From Liriodendron chinense (lineage: Eukaryota; Streptophyta; Magnoliopsida; Magnoliales; Magnoliaceae): a stretch of 64,000 bases of DNA. The notes under the pieces are model-generated. The model did not search any database. It saw nothing but the letters and a program-made list of their open reading frames with translations, and was not told where the DNA came from. The position numbers and the translations under genes are program-made. The DNA is taken from the NCBI GenBank assembly GCA_003013855.2, contig PVNU02004129.1:1-64000 (forward strand), written 5' to 3'. Shown in pieces: positions 1-10,665 of this stretch (the stretch's first letter is position 1; each line of letters opens with the position of its first letter).

Positions 1-190
1 TAGGGCGAGGCCAACAATGTAGTGAGATGATCGAGAGTCGCATGTGGCCCTTGCATGAATAACTGATTCAACTGTTGGAGAGCATCTCTATCTTCTTCGT
101 ACGATATTGAATCCCTTGACCAACGTCAATAGGATTGTCGTCGTTAGAAGTCATTGTCCCGAGGGGATTCCTCACTCTGATACCACTTAG
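1..190 (-). mobile_element. Ty3/gypsy-like retroelement, 5' internal end with primer site and gag start (runs off window)
   Basis: On the minus strand a primer-binding site close to the plant initiator tRNA-Met consensus (TGGTATCAGAGT) lies at 174-185, just inside an LTR end. About 30 bases further a short reading frame opens with an acidic, Asn/Asp-rich start typical of plant gypsy gag leaders. It needs one frame change to stay open, then reads as a plausible gag N-terminus to the window edge. The leader resembles that of the element at 44422-46977 (shared GAGGAATCCCC after the primer site). The gag reading is inferred; the primer site is visible. Confidence 0.6.
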
Positions 191-774
191 TGCAGGCGTA
201 CACATGGTAAGGTCGATCACCATCTCCCGTACTGGATAACTGCTCCGAATCCACGGAGCCTCCAGGAATCCTCAACTAGACTTCCTTGAATCCTTAAGGG
301 AAAAGTTCTTGAATTCACGAGAAGAAGAAAACTGAAGTTTTATTAAAAAATAATCAAGATGAACTCACTATCATGTAATTAAAAAGTGTCTAAATACTCT
401 AAATGATCCCTAGAAAACCCTAATTGCGTAAGTAAAGAGTCCTGTGAAGAAACAAAAACAGATCAATTAAAAATGAAAACTTCCACGCAAATCTGTGAAA
501 CTAGTCAGCCGATCGGAAACCACCAAACTTGTCCAACGGGTTTGGCCAAAATTCGACGCATTTTGGCTGACTGATTTTGACAAAAACTGTCCAAAGAGTT
601 GGAGTAGTTTTAGGCCAAAATTCGGCCAATCGTCAGCGGGGTTCGGCCAGCTGATAAGGTTTGTTGGCCAGTCGATCTAGGCTGTCAACTAGGGATTCTT
701 TCTAGTCTTTATCTCATTCTTTTGATCCTTTCTTTGGTTCATCATTGTGATGTAATCATCAGCGATCCAGTACA
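191..774 (-). repeat. Probable 5' LTR of the minus-strand gypsy-like element
   Basis: Read on the minus strand the segment starts TGTACTGGATC and ends GTACGCCTGCA directly before the primer site, giving TG...CA ends and 584 bp. Its downstream part resembles the end of the LTR at 44422-45114 (same 'gattcaagg' and 'gagatggtgat' stretches). The U3 part is rich in GGCCAAAATTC-type repeats. The element's other end is outside the window, so no target duplication can be tested. Confidence 0.55.
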
Positions 775-2800
775 TCAGTAAATAAGGGTGACTCATCTGA
801 GTCAAGGGACAACTTGACTAAAGTTGGAATGAGTTGATTAAGTCACCTGAATCTTAAAACACTAATTGATGGTTCACATGGATACATCCAGCCACAAGTA
901 GGACATGAACATTTTTACCCCTTATTAGTCAACTAGAGAATTTAAAACATGCTCATATGTGATGCACAGTTAAGGGTAATTTAGTCATTTTAATTCTTTT
1001 TGTGTGAGTAGCATGCACCCACCTGTCCTCTTGCCCACACAAATTTTGTCCAACACAATAGTACCGGCCCCACCTTGACGTCCATGTGAAATCTATTATG
1101 TCCATTGGTTGCAAGTTGCAGTATCTCATATTAGGATATGAGCCAAAAACCTAGGTAAATCTAAATCTCAAGTGAACCAAAACCACCAAAATAATGAGAT
1201 AGATGAGGACGCTCATTGTTGAAACTGCTTTAGTTGTTCTCTTTTTACACCTTAATAGTGTCATTTCTCTCCAATCTCTCTCACTCTCTCTCTCTATGTT
1301 GCCATACCCCTTACTACAAATGATAAAAATGCTAAGGGGATTCAGGTGAGAAGAGATTGAAGTTGCATGTGGCATATATGCGAATGTGGCAGGTGAAGCA
1401 TCCATGCTAGTTGTGAGGTGGGTCCCACCACAAAGATTCCTTGCCAAATTAGTTAGGCCCACCCCATCAGGAAGGCATACGTCTGCTGTGTGTGTGTTGA
1501 AAATATGGTTAGCGAATATAATATATATGGATGGTTGAGCTTGAATTTTGAACCAAGGTAAGACCTGACAAATGGCTAGAATCTCGCACATGCTAACTTG
1601 TCACAAAGGGCCTGTCATTCCCTATGAGCATGCCACTGGTGTAGGATTTCTATATCATGCAAATGGTAGCCCGCTCAATGATCACACGATGCAAAATTCA
1701 TTTTTATCCCACTTATAAGGTAGGTGAGATCTGTACATGGAGCCATGTCATTGGTTTCCATTGATTCCAATTAAAGTGGTGGCCCACTCAAAGTGCCAAC
1801 TTTATTATTTTTTGTCAAATGATTTTCGTGGGGTTTATTTTCTAGAAGGTGGGGATGTCCTACCCAAGTGTTATTTTCGCGAAAAGGATGGATTCCCGTC
1901 GTGTAACGATAACTCTCACTCTCGCATTTCTCAACTACTTCTCAATCACGCTATTGGAATGTAGGAAATAAAACCAATATTAAATGTATAAATAACTCTA
2001 TAATTTTTCATTATGCACGTTATTTTCAAAACTATTCTAAGAAAATAATGTATGCTTTTTTTATAATATGGTACAAGTGATTGTAAGGGTTTTTTTTTTT
2101 TCCCTCGATGCTGGTTTCTTTGCATTACTGAAGATTAATATCATTTAGTGGAAGCCCAAACTAGCAAGTTATATCTTTCAGCATTATTAATACATATTTA
2201 ACACTTACAAATTACTATATATCATTTTCTCTATTAATTGTATTGGATATTTACATATTTGCCACGTACTTGTATTGGTTAATAATATTATCTATTGTAT
2301 ATTTTATATATTTTTTATTTTTATGTATGGTTTTTTGTTAATGATATATTATTAGGTTAAGAACAAGCACGTGGAGAATGCTTCAAAGTAAAAAATATGA
2401 GATATTGGAGGATAACTGATAATAATAGGTAAAAAATAAGATTTTAATTTATTTGATTTGATTTTATTATTTTAATTTTTGGTTTTCATTATGTTTATTT
2501 CTTTGTAGTTTAGTAGATCCAGATGCAAAAACTAAAATATTAAAAATTAAAAGTTTAGTTATATAGCCAATTTTAACTTATTTCCAAACTCTTTTAACAA
2601 CTAAAATTCTTTGTCAATTTCTATTTGCTTAATTTTTAAAATTTTGTTTTTTCTCTATATGTTTTTTTATTTTTTTATCGTATAATATGACTATGTTATT
2701 ATTTAGGTTTTTTTTATATACAACTGCCTAGATTTAGGGCTCTCAAACTAAAATGTAGTTTTGAAATGTAAATTTACTTTATGCCATTGGTTTTTAAGAT
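775..2800 (+). repeat. Dispersed ~2-kb repeat, copy A
   Basis: The body runs from 'agtaaataagggtgactca' to the 'tttagggctctcaaac' region and recurs in the same orientation as copies B (3408-6010), C (about 11545-13520) and D (21775-22530). It contains an internal family-M-like end near 1075-1195 and a very AT-rich second half (2000-2800). Reading frames inside it, including one at 1151-1591 (-), are not conserved between copies, so I call no gene. The class is unknown. Confidence 0.7.
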
Positions 2801-3189
2801 CATACTCATACTCCTTCAATCCTAAAACATGCCGGAGAATCGATGGGCTACAAAAGTTTTGATAAAGCTGATATTTGTGTTCTCTTTCATCCAAGTCATA
2901 TCAATATTTATCCAGAAGTCTTGGTTATATATACATGAAACAATGTGGTAAATGAACTAAACTCACTCATGTTTTCATAAATGTAGGTGATTAAGAGAGA
3001 TTGTGAGAAATCGAGCCAAGTCTGATGATTTCGAGCTTCAAAAGAACAAGTTCCAGCAACTAAGAGACATGAAGAAATCAAGAATTAAAGATCTTAGAAG
3101 ATGAAATCTGATAGTTCAGATTTTTAGATTGATCTACATGCCATTTTAGATTGATCTACAGGCCAATTCCGATTTTGACAAATATCAGC
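2801..3189. other. Spacer between repeat copies A and B
   Basis: There is no recognised gene. Near 2850-2905 a 'gctgatatttgtgttctctttcatcc' type stretch matches the middle of family M elements. At 2985-3105 there is a purine-rich, coding-like stretch without recognisable product. At 3115-3165 the 15-base phrase 'ttagattgatctaca' occurs twice. Confidence 0.4.
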
Positions 3190-3407
3190 AGGTTTGGCCA
3201 AAATTCGACGTATTTCGGCCAACTGATTTGACAAAAACTGCCTAGAGAGCTGGACTGGTTTTAGGCCAAAATTCAGCCACCGGCTGAAAAGGTTCGTTGG
3301 CTAGTCAATCTAGGCTATCGACTAGCAATTCTTTGTGGTCTTTATCTCATTCTTTTAATCTTTTCTTTAGTTCATCATTATGATGTAATCATCAATGATC
3401 CAGTACA
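3190..3407 (-). repeat. Truncated LTR fragment duplicated with repeat copy B
   Basis: This matches 537-774 closely, including the GGCCAAAATTCGACG start and the 'gatccagtaca' end, and joins repeat body B at the same base where the LTR joins body A. The shared junction shows that LTR tail and body were copied together. Confidence 0.65.
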
Positions 3408-4013
3408 TTAGTAAATAAGGGTGACTCATTTGAGTCAAGGGACAACTTGACTAAGGACGGAATGAGTTGATCAAGACATCTGAGTCTTAAAACACTAATT
3501 GATGGTTCACATGGGATACATCCAGCCACAAGTAGGACATGAAAATTTTTACCCCTTATTAGTCAACTAGAGAATTTAAAACATGCTCATATGTGATGCA
3601 TATCCCTTCAATTAAGGGTAATTTAGTCATTTTCATTCTTTTTTGTGTGAGTAGCATGCACCCATCTGTCCTCTCGCCCACACAAATTCTTTCCAACACA
3701 TTAGTTCCAATCTCGAGTGGACCAAAAACCACCAAAATAGTGAGATAGATGAGGACACTCACGGTCAAAACCGCTTTAGTTGTTCTCTTTTTCCACCTTA
3801 ATAGTGTCATTTCTCTCCAATCTCTCTCACTTCCTCTCTCTATGTTGCCATACCCCTTAATACAAATGATAAAAATGCTAAGGGGATTCAGGTGAGAAGA
3901 GATTGAAGTTGCATGTGGCAGGTGAAGTATACATGCTATTTGTGAGGTGGGTCCCACCACAAACATTCATTGTGAAATTAGTTAGGTTCGCCATCAGGAA
4001 GGCATACATTTGA

Positions 4014-4015
<2 letters not shown>

Positions 4016-4046
<31 letters not shown>
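4016..4046. repeat. (TG)n microsatellite
   Basis: An almost pure run of TG, expanded from the short TG tract at the same place in copy A (about 1489-1498). Confidence 0.9.
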
Positions 4047-4049
<3 letters not shown>

Positions 4050-4617
4050 ATATGGTTAGAGAATATAATATGGATGGTTGAGCTTGATTTTTGAACCAAG
4101 GTAAGACTTGACAAATGACCAGCTCGCACATGCTAACTTGTCACAAAGGGCCTGTCGTTCCCTGTGAGCATGCCACTGGCATAACAAGCATGCCACTAGT
4201 GTAGGATTTCTATATCATGTAAATTGTAGCTTGCTCAATGATCACATGATGCAAAATTCATTTTTATCCCACTTATGAGGTAAGTGAGACCTGTATATGG
4301 AGTCATGCCGTTGGTGTCCATTGATTCCAATTAAAGTGGTGGTCCACTCAAAGTGCCAACTTTATTATTTTTTGCCAACTGATCTTTTTCGTGGGGTTTA
4401 GTTTCTAAAGGGTGCGGATGTCCTACACAAGTGTTATTTTCGCGAAAATGATGGATTCCCGCCTTGCAACATTAACTTTCACTCTCGCATTTCTCAACTA
4501 CTTCTCAATCACACTATTGGAATGTAGGAAATAAAATCAATATGAAATGTATAAATAACTCTATAATTTTTCATCATGCACATTATTTTCAAAGCTATTA
4601 TAAGAAAATAATGTAGG

Positions 4618-4618
<1 letters not shown>

Positions 4619-4704
<86 letters not shown>
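4619..4704. repeat. (TA)n array, left of MITE
   Basis: About 85 bp of nearly perfect TA repeat ending at the MITE start. Copies A and C have only a short AT-rich stretch here. Confidence 0.9.
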
Positions 4705-4708
<4 letters not shown>

Positions 4709-5255
4709 GGGAAATGGTTCTATGAGGTCGACCGCATGGGAAGTTCCCATGAGGTCGAGCTGTGTGGGCCCCACCGTGATGTGGATCGGACATCTACTCC
4801 GTGCATTTGATGGGCCCCCTTTAGGTTATAGGATACGCCAAACATAAGCCGTATAGGAAACTCATGTGGGCCATAACGTCTAAAATAATGTGAAGACATG
4901 CCTAAAATATCTAGAATCACTTGGTGGGGCCCACCTGACTTTTCGATGTGCCTGAAACCTGGTATGACCCCTAGTACAAGTGGAACACACATAATAGATG
5001 GTCTGGATTTGTGAACCACATCTCTGTGGGCCCAATCAAAGATCATAAAGGTTTTAATGGGCGAATAACCCCTCCCAACTGTTGTCTGTGGTGTGGCCCA
5101 CCTAAGTCATGGATTGACTTGATTTTTAAAACCTTGGTCCACCACATAATGGTGCATCTGACTGATGGAGTAGATGTCCGATCCACATCACGATGGGGCC
5201 CACACAGCTCGACCTCATGGGAACTTCCCATGAGGTCGACCTCATAGAACCATTT

Positions 5256-5258
<3 letters not shown>
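4709..5258. mobile_element. Foldback MITE inserted at TA
   Basis: The terminal inverted repeats start GGGAAATGGTTCTATGAGG and pair over roughly 110 bp (4709-4820 with about 5150-5258). Each arm contains a small palindrome, ATGGGAAGTTCCCAT or its complement. Both ends abut TA sequence, fitting a TA target duplication. The interior has no coding capacity. A relative in the opposite orientation lies at 62111-62624, also against a TA array. Superfamily is not decided; a TA target fits Tc1/mariner-type elements. Confidence 0.8.

Positions 5259-5332
<74 letters not shown>
5259..5332. repeat. (TA)n array, right of MITE
   Basis: About 74 bp of TA repeat, followed by TAGGGAAATGGTAC, which resembles another copy of the MITE terminus and then rejoins the copy B sequence. 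Confidence 0.9.
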
Positions 5333-5335
<3 letters not shown>

Positions 5336-6010
5336 AAATGGTACAAGTGATTGTAAGAGTTTTTTCCCTTAATGTTGGTTTCTTTGCATTACTGAAGATT
5401 AGTATCATTTAGTGGAAGCCCAAACTAGCAAGTTATATCTTTCTGCATTATTAATATATATTTAACACTTACAACTTGGTATATATCATTTCTCTCTATT
5501 AATTGTATTGGATATTTGCATATTTGTCATGTACTTGTATTGGTTAACAATATAGTTATATTGTATATTTTATATATTTTTATTTTTATGTATGTTTTTT
5601 TTTTAATGGTATATTATTAGGTTAAGAAATAAGCACGTGGAGAATACTTCAAAGTAAAAATATGAGATATTGGAGGATAACTGATAAATAATAGGTAAAA
5701 AAAATAAGAGTATTATTTATTTGATTTGATTTTATTATTTTGATTTATGATATTTATTATGTTTATTTCATGGTAGTTTTAGTCGATCCAGATGCAAAAA
5801 CTAAAATATTAAAAATTAGAAAATTTAGTTATATAGCTGATTTTAGGTTATTTCAGCTCTTTTAACAGCTCAAATTCTTTGTCAATTTCTATTTGCTTAA
5901 TTTTAAAATGTGTTTTTTTTTCTTTATGTTTTGTTTAATTTTTTTATCCTATATATATATATATATACACACACACAATTGCCTAGATTTAGGGCTTTCA
6001 AACTAAATCT

Positions 6011-6442
6011 GATATTTGTGTTCTCTTTCATACAGGTGGTATTAATATTTTACTGTTTTGTTTGGTGTGTTGAACTACACACATACAAGCTGATGGACAC
6101 TAGGGAATTTACAATCTTCTGCATTATCATCATGTTGTTTTACACTGCCATTGTGAAGATTGCCGATCCGCCAACAAAACGTAAGAGAGAGTATTAATCG
6201 AAATTTCCAATTTACCTATGTAAATCGATGTTACTCTTGCATACAATTATTTTCACCATTTCAATGTTCAAGATTCACCATTTCAATGTTCAAAATTACC
6301 ATAATTATATGCCATTTGTACATAAGCTGAGCTACTTACATAATAAAAATGTGATAAACTAACACATATTCAATTATAAGAGGTTACAAAATTAATTCTA
6401 CCAGAGAATGCTGGAGCCTAGCAAACCTGTGTGCCTTTACTG
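6011..6442. other. AT-rich spacer without recognised gene
   Basis: Contains a short direct repeat of 'ttcaccatttcaatgttcaa' near 6250-6295. An ATG-started frame at 5910-6197 crosses the end of copy B and has no recognisable product or conservation in the other copies. Confidence 0.4.
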
Positions 6443-6778
6443 TAGGCCCACTTTGATGTATATATTCTATATCCACACCTACCATACCTTTAGCCATATC
6501 ATTTTAGTCCATGAGCCCAAAAATAAAGTAGATCTAAATCTCAAGTGGAACATATTACTGGAAAATAGTGCTGATTGAAAGCTCCACCATTAAAAAACTT
6601 CCTAGGTCCCACTGTAATGTTATCACAGTCTTTATTTATCATCAAACCTTTTATAAGGTCACTCAAACATGAGGATTGCCCGCTAGATGCCCAGGGGTTT
6701 CAACTGACCGGGTGGGTGCGTTGCGCATCTAAAAAAAAGTCACTCAAACCTATCAAGGGAAAAAATAAATATCACATT
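6443..6778 (+). mobile_element. Family M MITE, left two-thirds, split by a 70-bp retroposon
   Basis: It has the family order: 'gatgtat...tccacac', 'catgagcccaaaaat', 'ctcaagtgga', 'accattaaaaaacttcctagg', 'aaggtcactcaaac'. The right inverted half is missing. The retroposon occupies 6669-6738. Confidence 0.75.
6669..6738 (+). mobile_element. Short retroposon with A8 tail and 11-bp target duplication
   Basis: GTCACTCAAAC occurs at 6658-6668 and again at 6739-6749, and between them lie 70 bp ending in AAAAAAAA. Removing insert and one repeat restores the family M consensus. Its 3' end, GGGTGGGTGCGTTGCGCAT plus an A-rich tail, resembles that of a sequence at about 48629-48659, so both belong to one SINE- or LINE-tail family. 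It is 5' truncated and no internal promoter boxes are visible. Confidence 0.75.
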
Positions 6779-6861
6779 GCATGGTACATCTGAGAATCGA
6801 TGCCAATATGCTCCCTAGCTAATTCAACCTCTTGGCAGCTTCGGTGCTTCGTGGCAAATTT

Positions 6862-7012
6862 TGTAGGCCTTACCATGTGTATGTGTTAGATCCGCACCGT
6901 CCATCCATTATTCTAGATCAATATATGTCATGAGCGCAACACTGAGGAAGATCTAAAGCTTGAGTGGACCACATCACAAAAAACAAGGGGATGCGGATTT
7001 CCTGCTTCCCAG
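6862..7012 (+). mobile_element. Family M MITE fragment, left end
   Basis: It shows 'atgtgtatgtgttagatccgcaccgtccatcc' type left-arm sequence, 'gagtggaccacatcacaaaaaac' and a short terminal motif 'gatgcggatttcctgcttccc'. Confidence 0.6.
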
Positions 7013-7506
7013 GAAGTTCCTCTGCTGGGAACCTATAGGTGCCGTCGGGTAAACTGAAAAATAAGGTCGAAAAATTAATTTAAGCTCTGAAACTTAGTGC
7101 TGAATTTTAATACTTATAAATACCAAAAAATCCTTTTGGTAATTTATCCGAAAAAAAATCTCGATACATGAAGTTAAGTAATTTTTCACAAAAAAAAAAA
7201 AAAAAAAAAAAAACTATTTGGTAAACACAAATCATAAATGTTTGAAATTAACAATTTGTCATTTTGCCCCTAATGTTTCAATTTATATCTACTATAGAGT
7301 ATGGGACAAAGCGTGTGATTATCATGTCACCAAATTTGACACATTTATGCCTAATTCACTTATATTCTCTCAAACATAATATTTTTTGATTGATGGACCA
7401 TGCATTTTATTATTCTTAATAGAATAATTATAATCCTTCAATTGGTGTCTTGAATAAAGCAACTAATAAGAGAACCTAAACAACATCTCATGTTTAATTT
7501 ATAAAA
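7013..7506. other. No gene seen; AT-rich spacer
   Basis: Contains a poly-A run at about 7189-7212. No reading frame worth calling. Confidence 0.5.
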
Positions 7507-7629
7507 GTCGATTTTTTGTCTCATACTCTAAAATAAGTTGGAAAAATAGATGGACATCATCAATAAAACACATACATCATGGTGGGCCCCACGAAACACC
7601 ATTGGGTACAATCCATGTAACTTTCGCGC

Positions 7630-7674
<45 letters not shown>

Positions 7675-7945
7675 CCATGGTCATTCCAAGAAATTAAATG
7701 AGATGACTTACCTTGATGTCTATATAAAATCCATCTCCATCGGCAATATGAGACCAGACACACCCAGGCTTATGCTGCAGTCTAAGAAGTTTTTAATGGT
7801 AAGACGTTCAATCACCTCTTTTTCCAAGAGTATGGTCTACCAGAGATTCCATTTTTTATATCATGCCCTAGAATGATCCGGAAAAATGGATGAATGGCAT
7901 AGATACAAATAGATATATCAAGGTGGGCCCCATGGTAAGGACCGC
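7507..7945. mobile_element. Composite of two family M right ends around a CG/TG microsatellite
   Basis: 7507-7592 and about 7770-7945 are both family M right-arm sequence ending in 'ggtgggcccca'. Between them lie (CG)n passing into (TG)n at 7625-7672 and a short left-arm-like piece near 7710-7750. Confidence 0.6.
7625..7672. repeat. Compound (CG)n(TG)n microsatellite
   Basis: About ten CG units followed directly by about thirteen TG units. Long CG runs are rare in plant DNA because methylated CG decays to TG. Confidence 0.9.
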
Positions 7946-8023
7946 ACCATCTTAGGTGAGGCCGCGGTCTCACCAAATCCACTCCTGACTGCCGGGAGCA
8001 AGGTGGTTGCTGGACAGTGATAT

Positions 8024-8436
8024 GTGGGATCCATCATGATGCATCTGTTTTGTCCATGCCTTCCATTCATTTCTTTGTATCATTTTCCGGCATGAGCCCA
8101 AAATTGAGGTAGATCTAAGTTTCATGGGACCACACTGTAAGAAAAATGGTGATTGAACGCTCACCATTAATAACTTATTGGGCCACCAAAGTTTTGGATA
8201 AAGCTAATATTTGTGTTTCCTGGTCCAGGTCCAGTTATGTGTGACCTAATCAATAGATTGGATGGAAAAAAATATTGCATCAGGCCTTAAGAAGCTTTTA
8301 ATGGTGGTCGTTCAATCATCACTATTTTGTTATGGTGTGGTCCACTTGAGATTTGGATGTCTTATTTTTTAGCCTATGCCCTAAAATGATATGGAAAAAT
8401 AGATGGACGGCGTGGATAAAATGCATGCATTATGGC
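8024..8436. mobile_element. Family M MITE, near full length
   Basis: Left arm 'catgatgcatctgttttgtccatgcc' and right arm 'ggcgtggataaaatgcatgcattatgg' pair as inverted repeats. The central 'ggttggatggaaaa' block is degenerate. Confidence 0.75.
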
Positions 8437-8484
8437 AATCTAAATTGGATTGCTTCCAAATCTATTGATATGACAAAGTCATGC

Positions 8485-8900
8485 GAAACCCACCCATGTA
8501 TTTGTTAGATCCACATCATCTATTTATTTATTTAGATGATTTTAGTTTGTGATCCAAAAAATGAGGCAGATTCAAAGCTCAAGTGGACCACACCACAGAA
8601 AACACCGGCACTTGATATCTACAATTGAAAACTTCTTCAAGGCCACAAAGGTTTTGGATCAAGCTGAAATTTTTGTTTTCCCTTCATCCAAGTTAATATG
8701 ACCTCATGAATAGATTTGATGGAAAATAAATAGAATGGTGGGGCGTAGGAAGTTTTCAATAGTGGGCGTCATTATCCACACTGTTTTTATGGTGTGATAC
8801 TCTTGAGCTTTGGGTCCACCTCATTTTTTGTCTTATGCCCCATGATGATCCAGAAAAATGGATGAATGGTATAGATATGACACATACATCATGATAAGCA
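8485..8900. mobile_element. Family M MITE, near full length
   Basis: Inverted-repeat arms with the usual 'ctcaagtggaccacaccacag' (left) and 'ttgagctttgggtccacctca' (right) landmarks. Ends are degraded. Confidence 0.7.
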
Positions 8901-9199
8901 CAAAACTTTGCTACATCATTTAGACGTCGATCCTCTTTCCTTAAAACTTGTACCACAAGTTATGAGGGTAAAATTACCATTTAAAAAAAATATTTAACTT
9001 TAAAATCACTTACCGCATTCAGCCTTGGGCATTAAGTGAAAGGAAGATGGCTGAAAAAAATCAGACATCTTTCAGTGACATTTAAAATTAAGTGCTAAAT
9101 AATTTAGATTTGTCAAACAATCTGAATGGGAAAAATCACTTAAAATAGTTTGTGAGCTTACGTTTTGTGAGCTTATTTTGTGAGCTTATTTTAGTACAT

Positions 9200-9620
9200 G
9201 TTCCTAAGAAATCCACCCCATCCATATGTTTTGTGAGCTTATTTTAGTACATGCAAAAAAAAAAAAAAAAACGAACCTTATCCAAGGCTCAAGTGGGCCG
9301 CACTAAAGGAATAGGTGGGTAGGGAAATTCCTACCATTGAAACCTCCCTAAGGCCCACAGTGATGCTTATATACCATTCATACCGTTCAAAATGTCATTT
9401 CTACAAGGATGAGCTGAAAACACAAATATTAACCCGATTCAAAACTTTTGTGGCCCCACAAATATTTCAACATTTCAACTGTGACATTCAATCCTCATGT
9501 TTTCGGCCCACTCAAGTTTCGGATCCAGCTCACTTTTGGTCTTGATGACCTAAAATGAGCTCAAAAACAGATGGACCGGGTGGATTTCTCACAAACATCA
9601 AAGCAGCCCCACTTAGGTTC
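9200..9620. mobile_element. Family M-related MITE, divergent subfamily N
   Basis: Same plan as family M but with 'gtggatttctcacaaacatc' and 'aggttcccagtgcaggaac' at the right end, as also seen at 40640-40770 and 53541-54065. A poly-A run interrupts the left arm at about 9255. Confidence 0.6.
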
Positions 9621-9661
9621 CCAGTGCAGGAACTTACTGCTAAAGGCTTTTGCAGAAAGTC

Positions 9662-9960
9662 CGCATAATGATGCCCACCATTGAAACCTTCCTAGGCCCA
9701 CCATGATATTTATTTGCATTCAAAATTGCTCATTAGGTCACACAGACCTGGATGAAGAGAAAATACAAATACCAGCCTGATCGAAAACTTATGTGGCACA
9801 AGCAACTTTTCAATGGTAGGCGTTCAATCCCCACTGGTTTATGTGGTGTGGGCCACTTAAGCTTTGAATCTCTACCATTTTTTGGATTGTACCCTAAACT
9901 GATCTGGCAAAATGGATGGACGGAATGGATTTGACACAAACAACAAGATGGGACCCGCAA
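9662..9960. mobile_element. Family M MITE, right two-thirds
   Basis: Starts at the 'cccaccattgaaaccttcctagg' block and runs to the 'ggacggaatggatttgacacaaac' end. The left arm is missing. Confidence 0.65.
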
Positions 9961-10147
9961 GCTTGGGCCGTGTAAAACATCCGTTGTAGAGGACTACCAG
10001 TGTTGAATGGGCCGACCGAGGGCCTTCGGTTTTAATCCGGATAATGGGCCAATCTGGGCCGGGGCCCGGGGGTCTCGCCTGCCTGGGCCCATCTTAGGCC
10101 GTTTTTCAACCGTGCACAGCAGGGATGGGGATTGTAGTGTACACAGT
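9961..10147. repeat. GGGCC-rich repeat tract
   Basis: Contains repeated 'gggcc' words ('gggccgacc', 'gggccggggcccggg'). A diverged counterpart lies at about 22705-22875, again just before a family M element. Confidence 0.5.
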
Positions 10148-10665
10148 AGACTCTGTGCGACCCACTATGTTGTATGTGTCTAATCCACACCGTTCATCCA
10201 TTTTTTTCAGCTCATTTTAGGCATGAGCCCAAAATTGAAGCATATCCAAAGTTCAAGTGGACCACGCCACAGAAACCGTGGGACTTGAATGCTTGCCATT
10301 GAAAACTTCTTAGGGGCTATAGAAGTTTTATAGATCAAGCTGATGTCCTTTCATCATGTCTCCCTGTGGATATTTCACCACTAATGGGTTTCGAGACCCA
10401 GACCCCTTGTTGAAAACTCCGCAGAGTCTACCAATGAGGCAAGGACCTGAACCCCATGTCTCCCTGACCTTGTGAACAGGTTGGATGACAAATAAACATA
10501 ACTGTGAGCCCTACAAAGGTTTCAACGGTGGATGTTGTTATCTCTACTCTTTCTTGTGGTGTGGTCCATTTCAGCTTTGGCTGTGCTTCAATTTTGGGTT
10601 CGTGCCCTACAATTATTGGAAAAATGGATGGACGGTGTGGATAAGACACATTAATATGCAATCCA
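10148..10665. mobile_element. Family M MITE, full plan, interrupted by a SINE
   Basis: Left arm 'gttgtatgtgtctaatccacaccg' and right arm 'ggacggtgtggataagacaca' pair as inverted repeats. The central 'gaccttgtgaacaggttggatgacaaataaacat' block is intact once the 88-bp insert at 10367-10454 is removed. Confidence 0.75.
10367..10454 (-). mobile_element. tRNA-derived SINE with 12-bp target duplication
   Basis: CATGTCTCCCTG is repeated exactly at 10355-10366 and 10455-10466, enclosing 88 bp. On the minus strand the insert shows a box-A-like TGCCTCATTGGTAGA and, further on, a box-B-like GGGTCTCGAAACCC, the two parts of an RNA polymerase III promoter of tRNA type. It has no long A tail. The tRNA origin is inferred from the boxes; the duplication is directly seen. 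Confidence 0.75.

Larger units (their letters stand above)
3408..6010 (+). repeat. Dispersed ~2-kb repeat, copy B, interrupted by a MITE and TA arrays
   Basis: It is colinear with copy A from 'gtaaataagggtgactcat' to 'tttagggctttcaaac'. Relative to A it has a (TG)n expansion at about 4016-4046 and a large insertion at about 4619-5338 made of two TA arrays and a foldback MITE. Copy A at about 2060-2072 shows the uninterrupted sequence. Confidence 0.7.

Noticed and set aside
1151..4129. Similar 135-146-residue frames in repeat copies A and B
   Set aside because: The frames are shared only because the DNA is duplicated; copy C breaks them and no start, domain or codon pattern supports coding.
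10367..10454. Free tRNA gene
   Set aside because: Box-A- and box-B-like motifs exist but no cloverleaf or anticodon arm can be drawn; the 12-bp duplication shows a SINE.
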